Shown: positions 34,070 to 46,679, numbered from the stretch's first letter. The stretch: DNA of 64,000 nt from Hypomesus transpacificus (GCF_021917145.1 NC_061074.1:11847051-11911050), one strand, 5' to 3'. Notes: generated by a model from the letters alone, not told the origin. Numbers and translations: made by a program.

Positions 34070-36085
34070 CTACATTCCTTTGACAGATTTGGCATTAAGG
34101 TCCTTGTCTTCACTCTCGTCGGTCTCTGGGTTTAAGAAGCTCAGAATTTTCAGTAGTGCCTCATCATCTAATGGTTGCGTTTGAGTTGCACCTCCCATGT
34201 CTTCGGTTTCTGACTGCCTTTTTTGAGATTTACTTTTGTCTGAGTCCATATGGTCAAAGTAGTCCTGTATCGCCTGTTCAAACGTTCCAAGGGCGGGCTG
34301 CTCCTTCTGCGAGAAAGGCTGAGAAGATCGCTTTGGGCTTGCTTTGCTTTTAATTGGCTCCGGATACAACGCCAACATTTGGCCTGTTAAATATGTTGCT
34401 AGCTCGTCTTCGTCAACAGAATCGCCATAGTCATCCTTTATTTCCTCGGGAACGCCAGCATGAGAGAATGTGCGGTCTCCTTGCCTTGCAGCTGGCGCGG
34501 GGGAGCTTTTATGATGTTTGACTGTGGTCGCCTTCTGATTTCCCAGGCTTCCCAGTCCGAGGATGTTTAGAATGTCATCTGTGTTTATGTCTTCTGTGAT
34601 ATCTCTTGCTTGGGCCTCAGGCAGCTGTCTGTTGTAATAATTTGCAGGGGGGCTTTTATACTTTTGGTAAGAGTTCAGCTTATCCTCAACCTTGGCTAAA
34701 ATGTTGGGCTTGTGTGTCTTTGCTAGAATCCTCTGCGGGGTTCGTTCTTGTTGAATGCCCTCTCCAGACTTAAGCATATCCAACAGATCATCTGGAGGTA
34801 TCTGTAAATTCTGGGAGATTCTGATAAGCTGGTAGATAGCCTCGGGGTCGATGGACTGAGTCGCCCTTCTAACAGCCCTTTTCTCTTCCTCTTCTAGCTC
34901 TCTTTTCTGTTGATCCTCCTCGGTTTTCTCCAGCACCTTTAACAGGTAGTAGTCCACCAGCTTTGTGAGGTCATCTGAATCTTCTCCTGGGCCAGACTGT
35001 GTTGACCTTTTTGCCGGGTAATTGCTCTCATCATCATCATCATCCTCCTCTTCCTCCTCCTCAACATCCTCGTCATCGTCAAGGCCTCGGTCAAACTCTT
35101 TCCCGTTGCCTCTCTCTTCCTCCTCCATCCTGATCTGTTTCTCCAAAGGTGCCCAGTCCTCTTCTGCAGGCTCTTCATCGTAGTCCAGGTTCCTCATCCT
35201 CAACATGCCATCGTCAGTGTTATCATCCTCTTCATCTTCATCATCCTCAGCATAGGCTTGCCTTTTGTGTCCCGCCTTGCCATTGGCCAGCCGCCCTAGT
35301 TCCTCGAACACAGACTGCAGAGTGGCCAAATTCTGGGGCGTGTACTTCTCCTCCACGTTCTCATTGGTGCGTTTGAAGGGGCTCTCGCGGTCCGAGCTCC
35401 TCTGCCTCTCCTCCTCCTCTCCCTCGCCCTCCTCCCCCTCATCTTCAAACATCAGAGGGTACTTTCTGGGAGGTTTGATACTGCCATGCTGCTGCCACTC
35501 CCACGGATAAGCCCCGCCCTCTACCTGGCTGCCATCCTCCTCCAACTTCGCCGGTCTCCGCCCAGTTCCTGCCCACACTTGGCTTGCAGTGTTGCGTGCC
35601 GGCGCCGGTCTGGGACTTTTTTCTCCCTGTTCGAGGGTACTAAGTAGAGCTTTTAGCCACTCCTGGGTCTTGTCCTCAGTATTGCTTTCTCCTTCATCCT
35701 CCTCTTCCTCCTCCTCCTCTCCATCTTGAGCTCGCCCAGGCTCTCTCTGGGTTTGAGATGGAGAGGTTAGTTTCAGCATTGAGCGTAGTTTTTCTGTGTT
35801 CACGTCTGCGACGTCGTTGTTTGGAGAGTGGCGGTTGTCATCCTCGGGGGCCGCCCCGGTCTGCTGGCGCAGGGTCTCGATGTACTCCAAAGCTTTGAGC
35901 ATGTCAGCGTTAGGGGGCATGTAGGGGGTCCCCCTGCGAGGGTCCGGCTCGCTGGCTGACAGTCTGTGTTCTCTAACTGACGCTCCCTGAACGTCAGCGG
36001 AGCCGAGGATGAGGATGAAGAGCAGCGGGATGAAGGTGAGGAGGAAGGCCATCCATGCCGTAAAGAGCTTGGGTACGGACGGCAT
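34070..36085 (-). CDS. scg2: Secretogranin II, secretoneurin precursor
   Basis: This is a complete 671-residue acidic granin (human 617), a cargo of neuroendocrine dense-core granules cut by prohormone convertases. The whole coding region is one exon, as usual for SCG2; an acceptor at 36093/36094 (GTCCAG) sits eight bases before the ATG. An in-frame ATG at 36121 lies inside the intron, so the start is 36085. A hydrophobic signal runs to about residue 34. The secretoneurin peptide lies at about 240-273 (TNENVEEKYTPQNLATLQSV...) between KR at 238-239 and KR at 274-275. Long Glu/Asp runs occur near 123-133 and in the centre, and many more dibasic sites (KR, RR) are present. The peptide resembles the secretoneurin-a type of teleosts as I recall it, so scg2a is likely. 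The stop is TAG. Confidence 0.95.
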   Translation of the reverse strand: MPSVPKLFTAWMAFLLTFIPLLFILILGSADVQGASVREHRLSASEPDPRRGTPYMPPNADMLKALEYIETLRQQTGAAPEDDNRHSPNNDVADVNTEKLRSMLKLTSPSQTQREPGRAQDGEEEEEEEDEGESNTEDKTQEWLKALLSTLEQGEKSPRPAPARNTASQVWAGTGRRPAKLEEDGSQVEGGAYPWEWQQHGSIKPPRKYPLMFEDEGEEGEGEEEERQRSSDRESPFKRTNENVEEKYTPQNLATLQSVFEELGRLANGKAGHKRQAYAEDDEDEEDDNTDDGMLRMRNLDYDEEPAEEDWAPLEKQIRMEEEERGNGKEFDRGLDDDEDVEEEEEEDDDDDESNYPAKRSTQSGPGEDSDDLTKLVDYYLLKVLEKTEEDQQKRELEEEEKRAVRRATQSIDPEAIYQLIRISQNLQIPPDDLLDMLKSGEGIQQERTPQRILAKTHKPNILAKVEDKLNSYQKYKSPPANYYNRQLPEAQARDITEDINTDDILNILGLGSLGNQKATTVKHHKSSPAPAARQGDRTFSHAGVPEEIKDDYGDSVDEDELATYLTGQMLALYPEPIKSKASPKRSSQPFSQKEQPALGTFEQAIQDYFDHMDSDKSKSQKRQSETEDMGGATQTQPLDDEALLKILSFLNPETDESEDKDLNAKSVKGM

Positions 36086-36093
36086 GGTTTCAC

Positions 36094-37028
36094 CTGGACA
36101 AGATACGAGTAGAGACATCATAAGGGACCTTTTGGAATTACTCTTAACACATTTTTACTGTTTAAAACTGTGGTATTTCCATCATATTGTCTTATGTTAG
36201 CCTATATGTTGCTCAGGTCTGTTAACCTCTTCTTTGTCCTCTATCAGACATCTGGATGTTATTTTGAAAGGATTTTTTTTTTATATAATCAAAACAGCAG
36301 GGTCTGGAATGTTATCTAAAGTCAAAGTAGTTTCATGAACTACATTTGTTTCTACAGCATGTGTTCTAATAGTAGCAGTTCATCTGCTAGTTATCTGCGA
36401 TAGGCTGTTTTATAACCCATCTCTATTGAACAATTAAAAAGATTTCAGTTCACAGTCTTTGCCTGTTGCTTGAATGTTTTTTTCTGTTGGTTGCTGAGAA
36501 TGAAAATGGCATCTGTTGAACGCCCTAATGACTGTTTGCCGACCAGTAATAGCATGGGCATTCAGCTCGCCTGTAAATCTCATTAGTTTTCAAATTGCTG
36601 TTCTCCGGAATGAGTCACACAACCCGTTGTCTTGGTAACCCTTGGACGGATGCTCGCTATAGGCTATATCCACGACGGTCTAGTGTGTTATAATAATAGG
36701 CAACAGTAATATCAAGTTTTCAATGACAACTATTTTATAGTGTCATGCAGGACTGCGAAACTAAAAATAGTGATGCATTTGTACAGATCGTCGATTTATT
36801 TTCCACTTTAGCAAAATTGCTTATCTAAAGAGTCAATTTCTCTGCAAACCCACGAAGCAAAGCTAAACACCATAGCTCTAACTATCAAATAACACTGCAG
36901 TTTAAGCAAATGCATCAGGTTGCTTCAAATGTCCAAATTGAAAAAATCTCAAATAGCCTTATAACCTATATTGTCCAAGCGCAGGATCAGCATAAGCAAA
37001 GTTGAACTTTATAAGGTATTAATCTTAC
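36094..37028 (-). other. Intron in the scg2 5' UTR
   Basis: The donor GTAAGATT is at 37028 and the acceptor GTCCAG is at 36094 on the minus strand. It is A/T-rich with no recognised element. Confidence 0.7.
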
Positions 37029-37105
37029 CTTGGCAATTTGTTTTAGTTGAGAGTTGTGAGCGGTTTTAGCATCTCTGTCTCATGAGCGCGTGCAGAGATT
37101 CTCTG
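37029..37105 (-). other. Non-coding first exon of scg2
   Basis: It ends in TTGCCAAG followed by GTAAGA (minus strand). The upstream boundary is inferred from the TATA-like box about 30 bases away. Confidence 0.55.
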
Positions 37106-37131
37106 GTTTCAGCACCGGGGACAGTTCCTCC

Positions 37132-37164
37132 TTCTATAAGAAGCTCCACATGACTCGTGCGTCA
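37132..37164 (-). promoter_or_regulatory. scg2 core promoter: TATA-like box and CRE/AP-1-like element
   Basis: On the minus strand a TTATAGAA box (37132-37139) lies downstream of TGACGCACGAGTCA (37151-37164). The latter is an imperfect palindrome joining a CRE-half site TGACG and an AP-1-like TGAGTCA-half. Mammalian SCG2 promoters have a cAMP response element at a similar place, which supports the reading. Confidence 0.55.
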
Positions 37165-37189
37165 GAGGGTAAGCTACGCAATATTGAAA

Positions 37190-37224
<35 letters not shown>

Positions 37225-39225
37225 TATACACACACACACACACACATTATGCAGGTCGTCATGATTTTAAAGGACCTGTATGGCGTGCATTGTTTTCGTT
37301 AAAATGTCTGGCACTTGTTGTTCACGTGTTGCATTGACTCATGGTTCTTTAGTTCGAGCTGAGGAGATCAAGGCCTACTATTTAAGTTGAAGTAGGACAT
37401 ACACTATTAAACATTTCTGTCCACTCTTTATGAGATGTATAGGCCTATGGTTGAGAAAGATGGACGTCACCTTAGATGTTTGGTAGGGAGAGGCAATACA
37501 ATGAGATGTCATTTTGCATCACCACTACGTAAGGCTTTTGACGGCTGAGAATTGTAGTTAATTCTGGGTTGCACTTTTGCTCCAATAACATTAATGGGAT
37601 ACTTGCACTCGTCTTTTCCAGCCTAGAAAGAGTTAAAGTCCGTCGATGACTCACACGTTAGATCCGCCAAAGAATGAGGCGGGGTAAGAAGACTGCGGAG
37701 GGAGACCTTGCGCCACGGGAGATGTGTGTGACGCTGCCCTCGACAGCCAGGACAGGCTGGTGTTATATTTGTGGTTGCCTGTCAAGTTTTAAGCGCAGGT
37801 CAGAGGAGGCGTCGTCCGTTTTCATTCATGCATTTTTTCTAATCATGTTGAGTGGATGAGCTTACCTAGAGACTGACTGTTTAGTTAGATATTTTGACTA
37901 GTGGGTGTCATCCCAATGTGTTTATTGTGCAGTAGCAATGGGCATAGAGAGTTTAAAATGTATCCTAACTGATAGCGATGAAATGCTATTCATTATACTT
38001 GTGTCTATCTAAAACATTGTATATTATGTTTGTTTAACCCCTAATCACAGACACACACGCGTACACACACATATTAAGAAACACACATACATACACACTC
38101 ATGCACACAATCGAGGCTGCAAGCAGTAGAAGACAGATAAGACTCCAACTGACTTGCTAATTGCTTGTGGCTGTAAGCTAGTATGTCACAGACGCCAATA
38201 AAATAAACCAATTACAGCTCTTTTTGGCACCCTTCTTGACACATGACCCTTTGGCACCCACTACCCAACCAACAGAAATATGGAGGTTGATTGATCAATT
38301 GCATTTATTCCACCAGAAATGATCTCTTTGACCCTTAAAATACAAGTTCAAGTGTTTATTGTGGTTGTAAACATGTAGAGGCATATGATCTGTTGGGGGA
38401 GTAAGCGGACGGCTATGTATCAGCTTACTACCAAGCTTTAATAATAATAATACATTTTCTTTGTAATGCACCTTTATTGAACGAAAACTGCTCAAATCGG
38501 TGCTTTAACCAGCATGATATATCTGAATGTATGTGTGTATAAAGGATGTTTCAATCATATCTTGTTACACATTGTTAATGGGATCTTCTCAGTTCCACAT
38601 GCACCAGTGAATTCGATTTTCACCTGAACCCAAGATAAGCTTCAGAGAGTCTGTCCATCTTTCTCCTCTTCTATCTCACTGCTTTGTCCTGCTTCCCTCT
38701 TCTTGATTCTGTTCTGTCCTCTCCCCTGGTATGTTGTCATGGGCTGAGCCTTGTTCTCTTCTTCTCTCCTGACTGTGCTGGCAGTGGAGACAGGGAGCTA
38801 GTGGGATTCAAATCTTACTTAAAGGGCAACAAAAGGTAGCTAACAAATACACATGTTTCACATGCTGTAAGTCGATTCATTACAAACACAGCCGTGTTTG
38901 TTGTTTATCCAGCCTACTTATATAACTGTGCCAATTTTCTTCTTCTCTTTTTATCCCTTGTTAAAAGAGGGAGGAGGGACAGTATTTATCTCTTTCTACA
39001 GAGGGATGAGTCACACTTCAGACCGGACCAAAAAAACATAGGATGAAAAAGCTACCACTGCAAAGATGCAAAATGCAGAAGAAAACAGGAAGTTGTTTCC
39101 ATTTTTGAAAGGGTAATTGCAACATCGGAAAAATGATGAGCGATTTAATGTAGAGCTGGAAAATGGCTTCGTATTAAAGCGAAATAGCAAAAGTGAATGC
39201 AAAGAGATAAATTAGGAAAATGCAA

Positions 39226-39420
39226 CGTTCCCATACTGCATCCTTGTGGAACACCACCACATCATTCCTGCATATCTTTCAAAAGTCAAAAGCCAGGGAA
39301 AATTTTGCTGGGGACAATAGTCCACATCTTGTTCTTCTTAAAGTACATCATTAAATCATAAATGAAATTCACTCTATCAAATGCTTTAGAAGTTGATGTT
39401 CAGCACAGTTTGTCACCTAC
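39226..39420 (-). pseudogene. Decayed LINE reverse-transcriptase fragment
   Basis: On the minus strand one piece reads TSKAFDRVNF (motif A, Asp retained, about 39371-39400). After a lossy stretch another reads GVPQGCSMGT (motif B, 39226-39255). The spacing is too short and contains stops, so this is an old, deleted non-LTR fragment. The family is not assigned. Confidence 0.6.
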
Positions 39421-40888
39421 ACACATTTATTTCAGGCTTCACTCTCGCCCACTGCTGTCACAAGACATCACAACCTACCGACATTATACAAGATCATACC
39501 CATACTAGAGAAAGGCCCATATTTCCCACACATTACATGAACATATTCAATGTTTCCTTGCCTGAAGCTCTTAACAAACCGACAGAAAGTCCGAAAGAAT
39601 CAACAAAACAGCAAAAAAAGAGATGTTGTGAAAATAGATTTTTTCTCTAGTCCCCTTCCCCCTTCATGTAGACCATTGCAGGCTATGGCAGCATCAAACT
39701 GAATCAGTTCTGCCATGCTACACAATTCTACACGCTCAATTTTCTTGGTAGGGTATAAATAGCCTGAGTTTCTTGTTGTTCTTATTAGGGAAGGCTGACA
39801 TCTGTATCTATGTTAGTTGTGCATTTATCTTGAGATTGTGTGTCTGCCTTTGTGTGCTAGAGTGTACATGTGTGTGTGTGTGTTACAGGTGGTGCTAGCA
39901 TGATGCTCGACATTTTTTAAACCTCTACCTGTCTCTTTCACTGAAGTAAAACAAAATCGTTCATTTCATTGGTACATGATAGGGAGCTGTGTCTAGCTTG
40001 TTTACCTCTTCTGAAAGATGAGGCTGTGGTAAAAAAAGGAACCTCCCTCTGCCTAAGCTGGCAGTGTCTCAGAAACACCCGCGTCCTGCAGCGACACCCC
40101 TGCCACGTTAGAGAGCAGGGAGTAAACAGATGCACGCTACCGGGGTGAAACCGGAAACCTCTAAATGGAACAACACACATTACCATTTAATATCTCCCCA
40201 AACAGGCAGAAGGCAAGGATTCCCAGAAGAAAGCTGCAGGAAACCATCCGACAATGTTATTTCAACACTTCCTTCCACCAAGGATGGAAGTAAAGTATGT
40301 TTGATGGAAGAAAAATAAAGACATGCTTGATTTCACAAAATGTTTTGGCTGACATACACACACTTGCGACAGTTACCTTTTTTTGTCTAATTAAAGTCAT
40401 CTCCATGAATCTGTAACATTGATTCTCCCTTCCTCCTAACTCTCATGACTCAGTTCTCTTGAATCATTCATTATCAACTTTCCTTCACTCAGGTAAGATT
40501 GTTCAGCCACAAACTTATTGGTCAGGAGAATATTGATCTTTACTGAAACCAGAACAAATATCAATACCCAAGACAGGTACTATTCACTATACTTATACTC
40601 CAGATGACCTGCGATTTGAACTGCAATTTCTCACATGGATCAATTATTTCCATGTTAAAGTAAATGAAAACACTGACTATATCAAAAGATCTGATCACAA
40701 CATGAAGGCAAAGCATTAATTCATGGTCATTTTAAACTCCTTCACTTTGTTCACATATACTTCCATGCTGACGGATGCCTTCAATAACATTCTGTGTTGT
40801 GAAGTGCCCATGGAGACAGGAAGTTGCATAGGTCACGGCTGTCTGCCCTTGTGCATGCTGTCTGTTACATCCCTCAGTCTTGGGATAC

Positions 40889-40989
40889 AGAGGGAGGGAG
40901 GGAGGGAGGGAGGGAGGGAGGGAGGGAGGGAGGGAGGGAGGGAGGGAGGGAGGGAGGGAGGGAGGGAGGGAGGGAGGGAGGGAGGGAGG
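40889..40989. repeat. (GGGA)n tetranucleotide array
   Basis: About 25 copies of AGGG without interruption, followed by GGGTGGGTGGGTGGG. It is purine-rich and G-run rich. Confidence 0.95.
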
Positions 40990-41821
40990 GAGAGGGAGAG
41001 GGTGGGTGGGTGGGTGGGTCGTGGGTGGGAGAGAAAGAGAGAGGAAGGAAAATAGACAGTCAAGGAGAATGAGGGAAACGGGATGGGGGATGGAACAAAA
41101 GAGAGGGAGGAAAGGAAGAGGTGTTAGAGGAAGAGAGACAGACAGAAAGGGAGACTGGACGTGAAGCCAGGATGACTCATAGGTCAGTGTGCCTGCCTGG
41201 ACAGTCGTGACAGTCGTGTTTGCGGCTGTGTGTATTTGTTTGCTCAAGAGACAAACCACCACTTAATTTAGCTTTGTCACAGTCCTTCCCTAAAACAGTG
41301 AATCATTGTCACCAAGCTACCAAAACTGAAACACACACTGCCCAAACAAAAATATAAATGGATTCAGCAGCTGCAGTCAACATTTCTCTGGACCCTAGCC
41401 TGAAAAAATAGCCATTACACCCTGGTCTTGTTTTATACAGATATTAGCTGTATACAAATCTTTCCTAAGAATATTTCCATTCTTTGGCATATATGAAGCT
41501 GAGGAAAAGGCCAAGTACATGTTCAAAGAAAGACAGAAAGGTCAGGACAGTCCCCTTTAGGTAGACTGTGCCCCCTCAGTCTCTTCAGGGCTCTCCTCTT
41601 TGGGAGCTGTTTGGGAGGCCAGTGTTTTTGAGGCTGAGAGAGTGGAGAGTTGACATACGTGCCAGACTACCGCCACGCTTCGAGGGAGCAGAGGGTTTGA
41701 GATTCAGGCACTGAGCCATCAGGGACGGGGTCTCAGGGCAGGGGAAGTCTCAATCGATGAGGCATCCAGTCAGATGAAAGGGTGTGTGAGGTGTGTGTGA
41801 GAGCGAGAGCGAGCGCGAGCG

Positions 41822-41938
<117 letters not shown>

Positions 41939-43439
41939 ACCACAGTAGTGGGTGGTCGGGACGAACAAGGCTTTAACGAAGGAATATCCTTTAAGACTGT
42001 GGATTTATCATCGCCGGGCCGGCCTTGACAAACACACATACACACACATGCAAGGACACACGCAAACTGCCCCACACACACACAACATGTCCCCAGGGCC
42101 ACTCACACACACACACAAACGCTCAGAAATTCACACAAACACACACACACACACACAAACTCACACTCATGCATAAACACCTGCTGATATTGAATCTCTT
42201 TGCTCTTTGCCACTTCCCCCTGCTGAGGACGCTTCTTGCCTTTTGTGCGCACTGCTGGTATCCATGGCGACAAAAGAAGTAACTCCATTGGTGGATGGAC
42301 CCCTCAGGAGCAGGTGAGATGAAGTAGCGATGGCTTGCTTTTTAATACGTTGTCAATAGAGTGAGGATGGTGTGTTACACTCATAGCCACATAGCGACAA
42401 CAGCGGGTCACTGTTGACATGCCAATATGTCACACACAAGACCACACAACATGGTAGAGCATAGCACGCACATTGCAACACAACACAACATCACAGCTGA
42501 GAAAAACCCAACCCAACACAAAACGTGCCAGATTCGTACAGTAGAACCTTATAACGTCCGCTGTGCTTAAAACACGGTCAAATGTCGTGTACTTCATTTT
42601 GCATGGATATCGCATAGTGCGGCACTTTCTCACCGCAGTATTTTAAGGAGACATCTCATAGACATATTTCTCTCCTCGGGGCAGAGAGAGAGAGAGACAG
42701 GCAGAGCGGCCCGCACTCCAGACGATGGAGAGAAACTGATAATAAGAACCAAATGAGCACCCCCTCAATGACACACACATCCCATGCTCTGAAGGGCAGC
42801 CAGGCCTGCACAGCACTCAGCATCGGAAATGCCAAGAGCATGTATGATAATAGACCTTTCATTAGGGAGAGAGAGAGATGAGGCCGTGTCCTTGATCAGG
42901 AGTCACTTGCATATCATTCTTTGTGTGTTTTGTGTGTGTGTGTGTGATTGTCTGGATCGTTTTATAATGGATTCTGTTTTGCCTAGTTTTAATGAGTCTT
43001 GTGATTAACCTAACCCTGGCAAAAGGTCATTGTCAGCATTAGGTAACAGTCTAGAAAGTTGGAAAGCTTTTCCGAAAAAGTGAAATGTTTGGAAATGAAT
43101 GATGTTCCCATGTTAAATTTTTTGGCTTGTCATTCTTTCTCCAGTGAGATCACGTGTGCGATTAGAATTCAGCTGTGTTTCCTTTCTGCTCTGTCTTGTA
43201 CCCCCCCAGACCCTCCCCACCCCTTCACTGGCCCTTCTATAAATACTCTGTTTGGTGACTCATCATCATCCCCTCATCCCCCCCTCCCTCCTTTCACTGC
43301 GTCGGATCACTCTCATCTCCTTCTCTCTCTCTTTCTCTCTTGATATCCGTCTTTCTCTTCCAGTCGTTCTCCCTGATTATTATGACACAGCCTGATTCCA
43401 GAGCCCTCAGCACGCAGTGTTTGTCACGCCCCTACACCC

Positions 43440-44715
43440 AGCCCGTATTCAGACCTCACACCAGCCTCCACCATAACCAGACCTCACACCAGCCTCCACC
43501 ATGATAACCAGACCTCACACCAGCCTCCACCATAACCAGACCTCACACCAGCCTCCACCATGATAACCAGACCTCACACCAGCCTCCACCATAACCAGAC
43601 CTCACACCAGCCTCCACCATAACCAGACCTCACACCAGCCTCCACCATAACCAGACCTCACACCAGCCAACACCATGATAACCAGACCTCACACCAGCCT
43701 CCACCATGATAACCAGACCTCACACCAGCCTCCACCATAACCAGACCTCACACCAGCCTCCACCATAACCAGACCTCACACCAGCCTCCACCATAACCAG
43801 ACCTCACACCAGCCTCCACCATGATAACCAGACCTCACACCAGCCTCCACCATAACCAGACCTCATACCAGCCTCCACCATGATAACCAGACCTCACACC
43901 AGCCTCCACCATAACCAGACCTCACACCAGCCTCCACCATAACCAGACCTCACACCAGCCTCCACCATAACCAGACCTCACACCAGCCTCCACCATGATA
44001 ACCAGACCTCACACCAGCCTCCACCATAACCAGACCTCACACCAGCCTCCACCATGATAACCAGACCTCACACCAGCCTCCACCATAACCAGACCTCACA
44101 CCAGCCTCCACCATAACCAGACCTCACACCAGCCTCCACCATAACCAGACCTCACACCAGCCTCCACCATGATAACCAGACCTCACACCAGCCTCCACCA
44201 TAACCAGACCTCACACCAGCCTCCACCATAACCAGACCTCACACCAGCCTCCACCATGATAACCAGACCTCACACCAGCCTCCACCATAACCAGACCTCA
44301 CACCAGCCTCCACCATAACCAGACCTCACACCAGCCTCCACCATAACCAGACCTCACACCAGCCTCCACCATAACCAGACCTCACACCAGCCTCCACCAT
44401 AACCAGACCTCACACCAGCCTCCACCATAACCAGACCTCACACCAGCCTCCACCATGATAACCAGACCTCACACCAGCCTCCACCATAACCAGACCTCAC
44501 ATCAGCCTCCACCATAACCAGACCTCACACCAGCCTCCACCATGATAACCAGACCTCACACCAGCCTCCACCATAACCAGACCTCACACCAGCCTCCACC
44601 ATAACCAGACCTCACACCAGCCTCCACCATAACCAGACCTCACACCAGCCTCTAGCTAAACCAGACCTCACACCAGCCTCCACCATGATAACCAGACCTC
44701 ACACCAGCCTCCAGG
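43440..44715. repeat. 28/31-bp minisatellite with 174-bp higher-order structure
   Basis: About 44 units share CCAGACCTCACACCAGCCTC. Short units (28 bases) have ACCATAACC at the joint; long ones (31 bases) have ACCATGATAACC. Long units start at 43498, 43557, 43672, 43703, 43818, 43877, 43992, 44051, 44166, 44253, 44452, 44539 and 44682. The order long-short-long-short-short-short (174 bases) recurs. Confidence 0.93.
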
Positions 44716-45244
44716 TACTTCAAACCCTACATGTATATCCTATATATCCCCCGACTTCCCCTGAACACTTTGTACAGCCACCAACGTCTAAAAGCCTGAT
44801 GGATTCTCAGTGTTGTGAGATAAAGAATCTAAAGAAATGGCCTAATAAGGTATGGGTCTCACCAAGTTTAGTCCTAACCCTTCTTACAATGTCTTTGTCA
44901 GACACACGTTGAGAAACGCCTTTGCCTAAACACCAAATGGCTGATGTCTGGTTGTCAAGGCAACACATCCACATAAAAGTGGGGTGGTAAATAACTAGCT
45001 TCCCACTCAATTTGCAATTTGTTAGGCAGGTGTGCCTAAAGCTATCTTCTCCATTTGAATATGCAGTTGAATTATGTCAACAGTGCCACCAATAATGTAC
45101 AGTACTGTGCAAAAAGCACAACTAAACATTTTTATAAACTTAAGTAAAAATGCTTTGAGAAATAACAAGGTGAAAAGACAAAACAAACATTTGCACAAAA
45201 CTGCAATTTCATACTGCGCACAAATACAATAGACAAACAAATAT
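44716..45244. other. Intergenic sequence between minisatellite and SINE
   Basis: A/T-rich, with nothing recognised in it. Confidence 0.5.
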
Positions 45245-45428
45245 GGGAGTCAGATGGCTGAGTGGTTAGGGAGTCGGGTTATTAATCAGAAGGTTGTTGG
45301 TTTGATTCCCGTCCGTGCCAAATGACGTTGTGTCCTTGGGAAAGGCACTTCACCCTACTTGCCTCAGGGAGAATGTCCCTGTACTTACTGTAATCCGCTC
45401 TGGATAAGAGCGTCTACTAAATGTAAAT
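45245..45428 (+). mobile_element. tRNA-derived SINE, second copy
   Basis: Same family as the copy at 32097: GGGAGTCAGATGGCTGAGTGG head (A box), a decayed B box GGTTTGATTCC, the AAATGACGTTGTGTCCTTGG body, and a tail CTCTGGATAAGAGCGTCTACT followed by AAATGTAAAT. The tail matches the 3' end of the L2-type LINE fragment near 47380. Confidence 0.88.
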
Positions 45429-46673
45429 ACACTCAAGACAATATTCATGTAAAAAAACACTGCTAAGACTTTGGCACAGTACGAAATAATACCATATTTT
45501 TTTGGACATCTGCTTCATTCTAACCTAGGTGACTCTCATTCATTCTACCCAGGCTGGACCTGCCAATACACCTCCCACACCCTAAACGAGGCCGCAGAGC
45601 AAGCCTCAACACAGCCTCAGCTAAGCTGCTCTGTTGAGAACAGCGTGTGCTGATGACGTGTGCCCAATAGAAGTGATCATAAACAAACAAACACAGGTTA
45701 TGGTGGTCTTTGGAGGCGAGAAGAGTTTGCGATGTGTCTCGCAGCAGGTGACTAGCCTCTGAAGCAAGGAGACACAAGTCGTTATTCTCAGTGACATTGC
45801 AAGAACAAATAAAGTTCAAGAGAAAAACACATGTCAAAAGATGGACGTCTATGAAAAGATGTTTCTCTGTGCTTTGTAAAAGGCCACGTAGGCTATAAGT
45901 TGGCTCCGATGATCATTCTATTATTATAAGCCTTCTGAGGGTGAAACAGAATGGATCATTGAATGATGTCCTCTTTACATATTTTGGATAGTTGTTTTAT
46001 ATAAGTTAAAGATGTCCATCAACAGTAAAAGATTAGGGGAATTTTCTTAGTGCCTTTTCCTTTATTGGGTGTGCTTGCCTTCGGCTAGAGCACAACCTTT
46101 GTTCTCTCTCATATATTTATTAATTTATTATTTTCCCACCCCTAAGGATTCCTCAATATTTGGACTACACAGACAACGTCGGTGTCAAAATGTTCGTCTT
46201 GGTCAAGATTTTGTTGCTTGTATTGGGATTTACGTTCCGTTGCATGGTTTAGGAGCTTACAAAGTTTTTGTGGCAAAAGGTGCCTTGAGCCACTTCAGTG
46301 CTAGCCTAACGTCACAACATTAGCACACCTTAGCAACGACGCATAGATACAACGTTCTAGTAAGACAGACAGAAATATCAGCATCGCGAGACCTCAGCCG
46401 TTAGTATCATAGCTAAAAGTCTAGGAAAGCTGAGGCTACTTTTCGCTATTTTTTGCTAGGTACCTACGAACAAGTCTTGTCTGCCAGACAAGTGGGCTCC
46501 CCTTCATTCTTTTGGTGAGCAGTCTCACGAGCCCTTCTGCCCCATCGTCATGGAGCCAAGCAGCAACATTTTGGGTTTCTTGGTCGCGTCATGTCACAAA
46601 GTTCATAATTTGACACTTCTGTCAATTCTACACCAAAAGTTTTATACCCAAAAAGTCACGCAGGGTATCTTTC
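45429..46673. other. Intergenic, possibly older repeat from about 46050
   Basis: No exon was recognised. From about 46050 the sequence looks like an unidentified interspersed repeat that may continue after the L2 insertion at about 47403; this is an impression only. Confidence 0.35.
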
Positions 46674-46679
46674 AAGAGA

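Noticed and set aside
36086-36121. Upstream in-frame ATG of scg2 adding 12 residues
   Set aside because: It lies in the intron: a good acceptor (TTGTCCAG) separates it from the true start, and the signal peptide fits the ATG at 36085.
43440-44715. CRISPR-like regular repeats
   Set aside because: Units are head-to-tail with no unique spacers, in a vertebrate genome; it is a minisatellite. The same applies to 594-2417 and 61795-62490.
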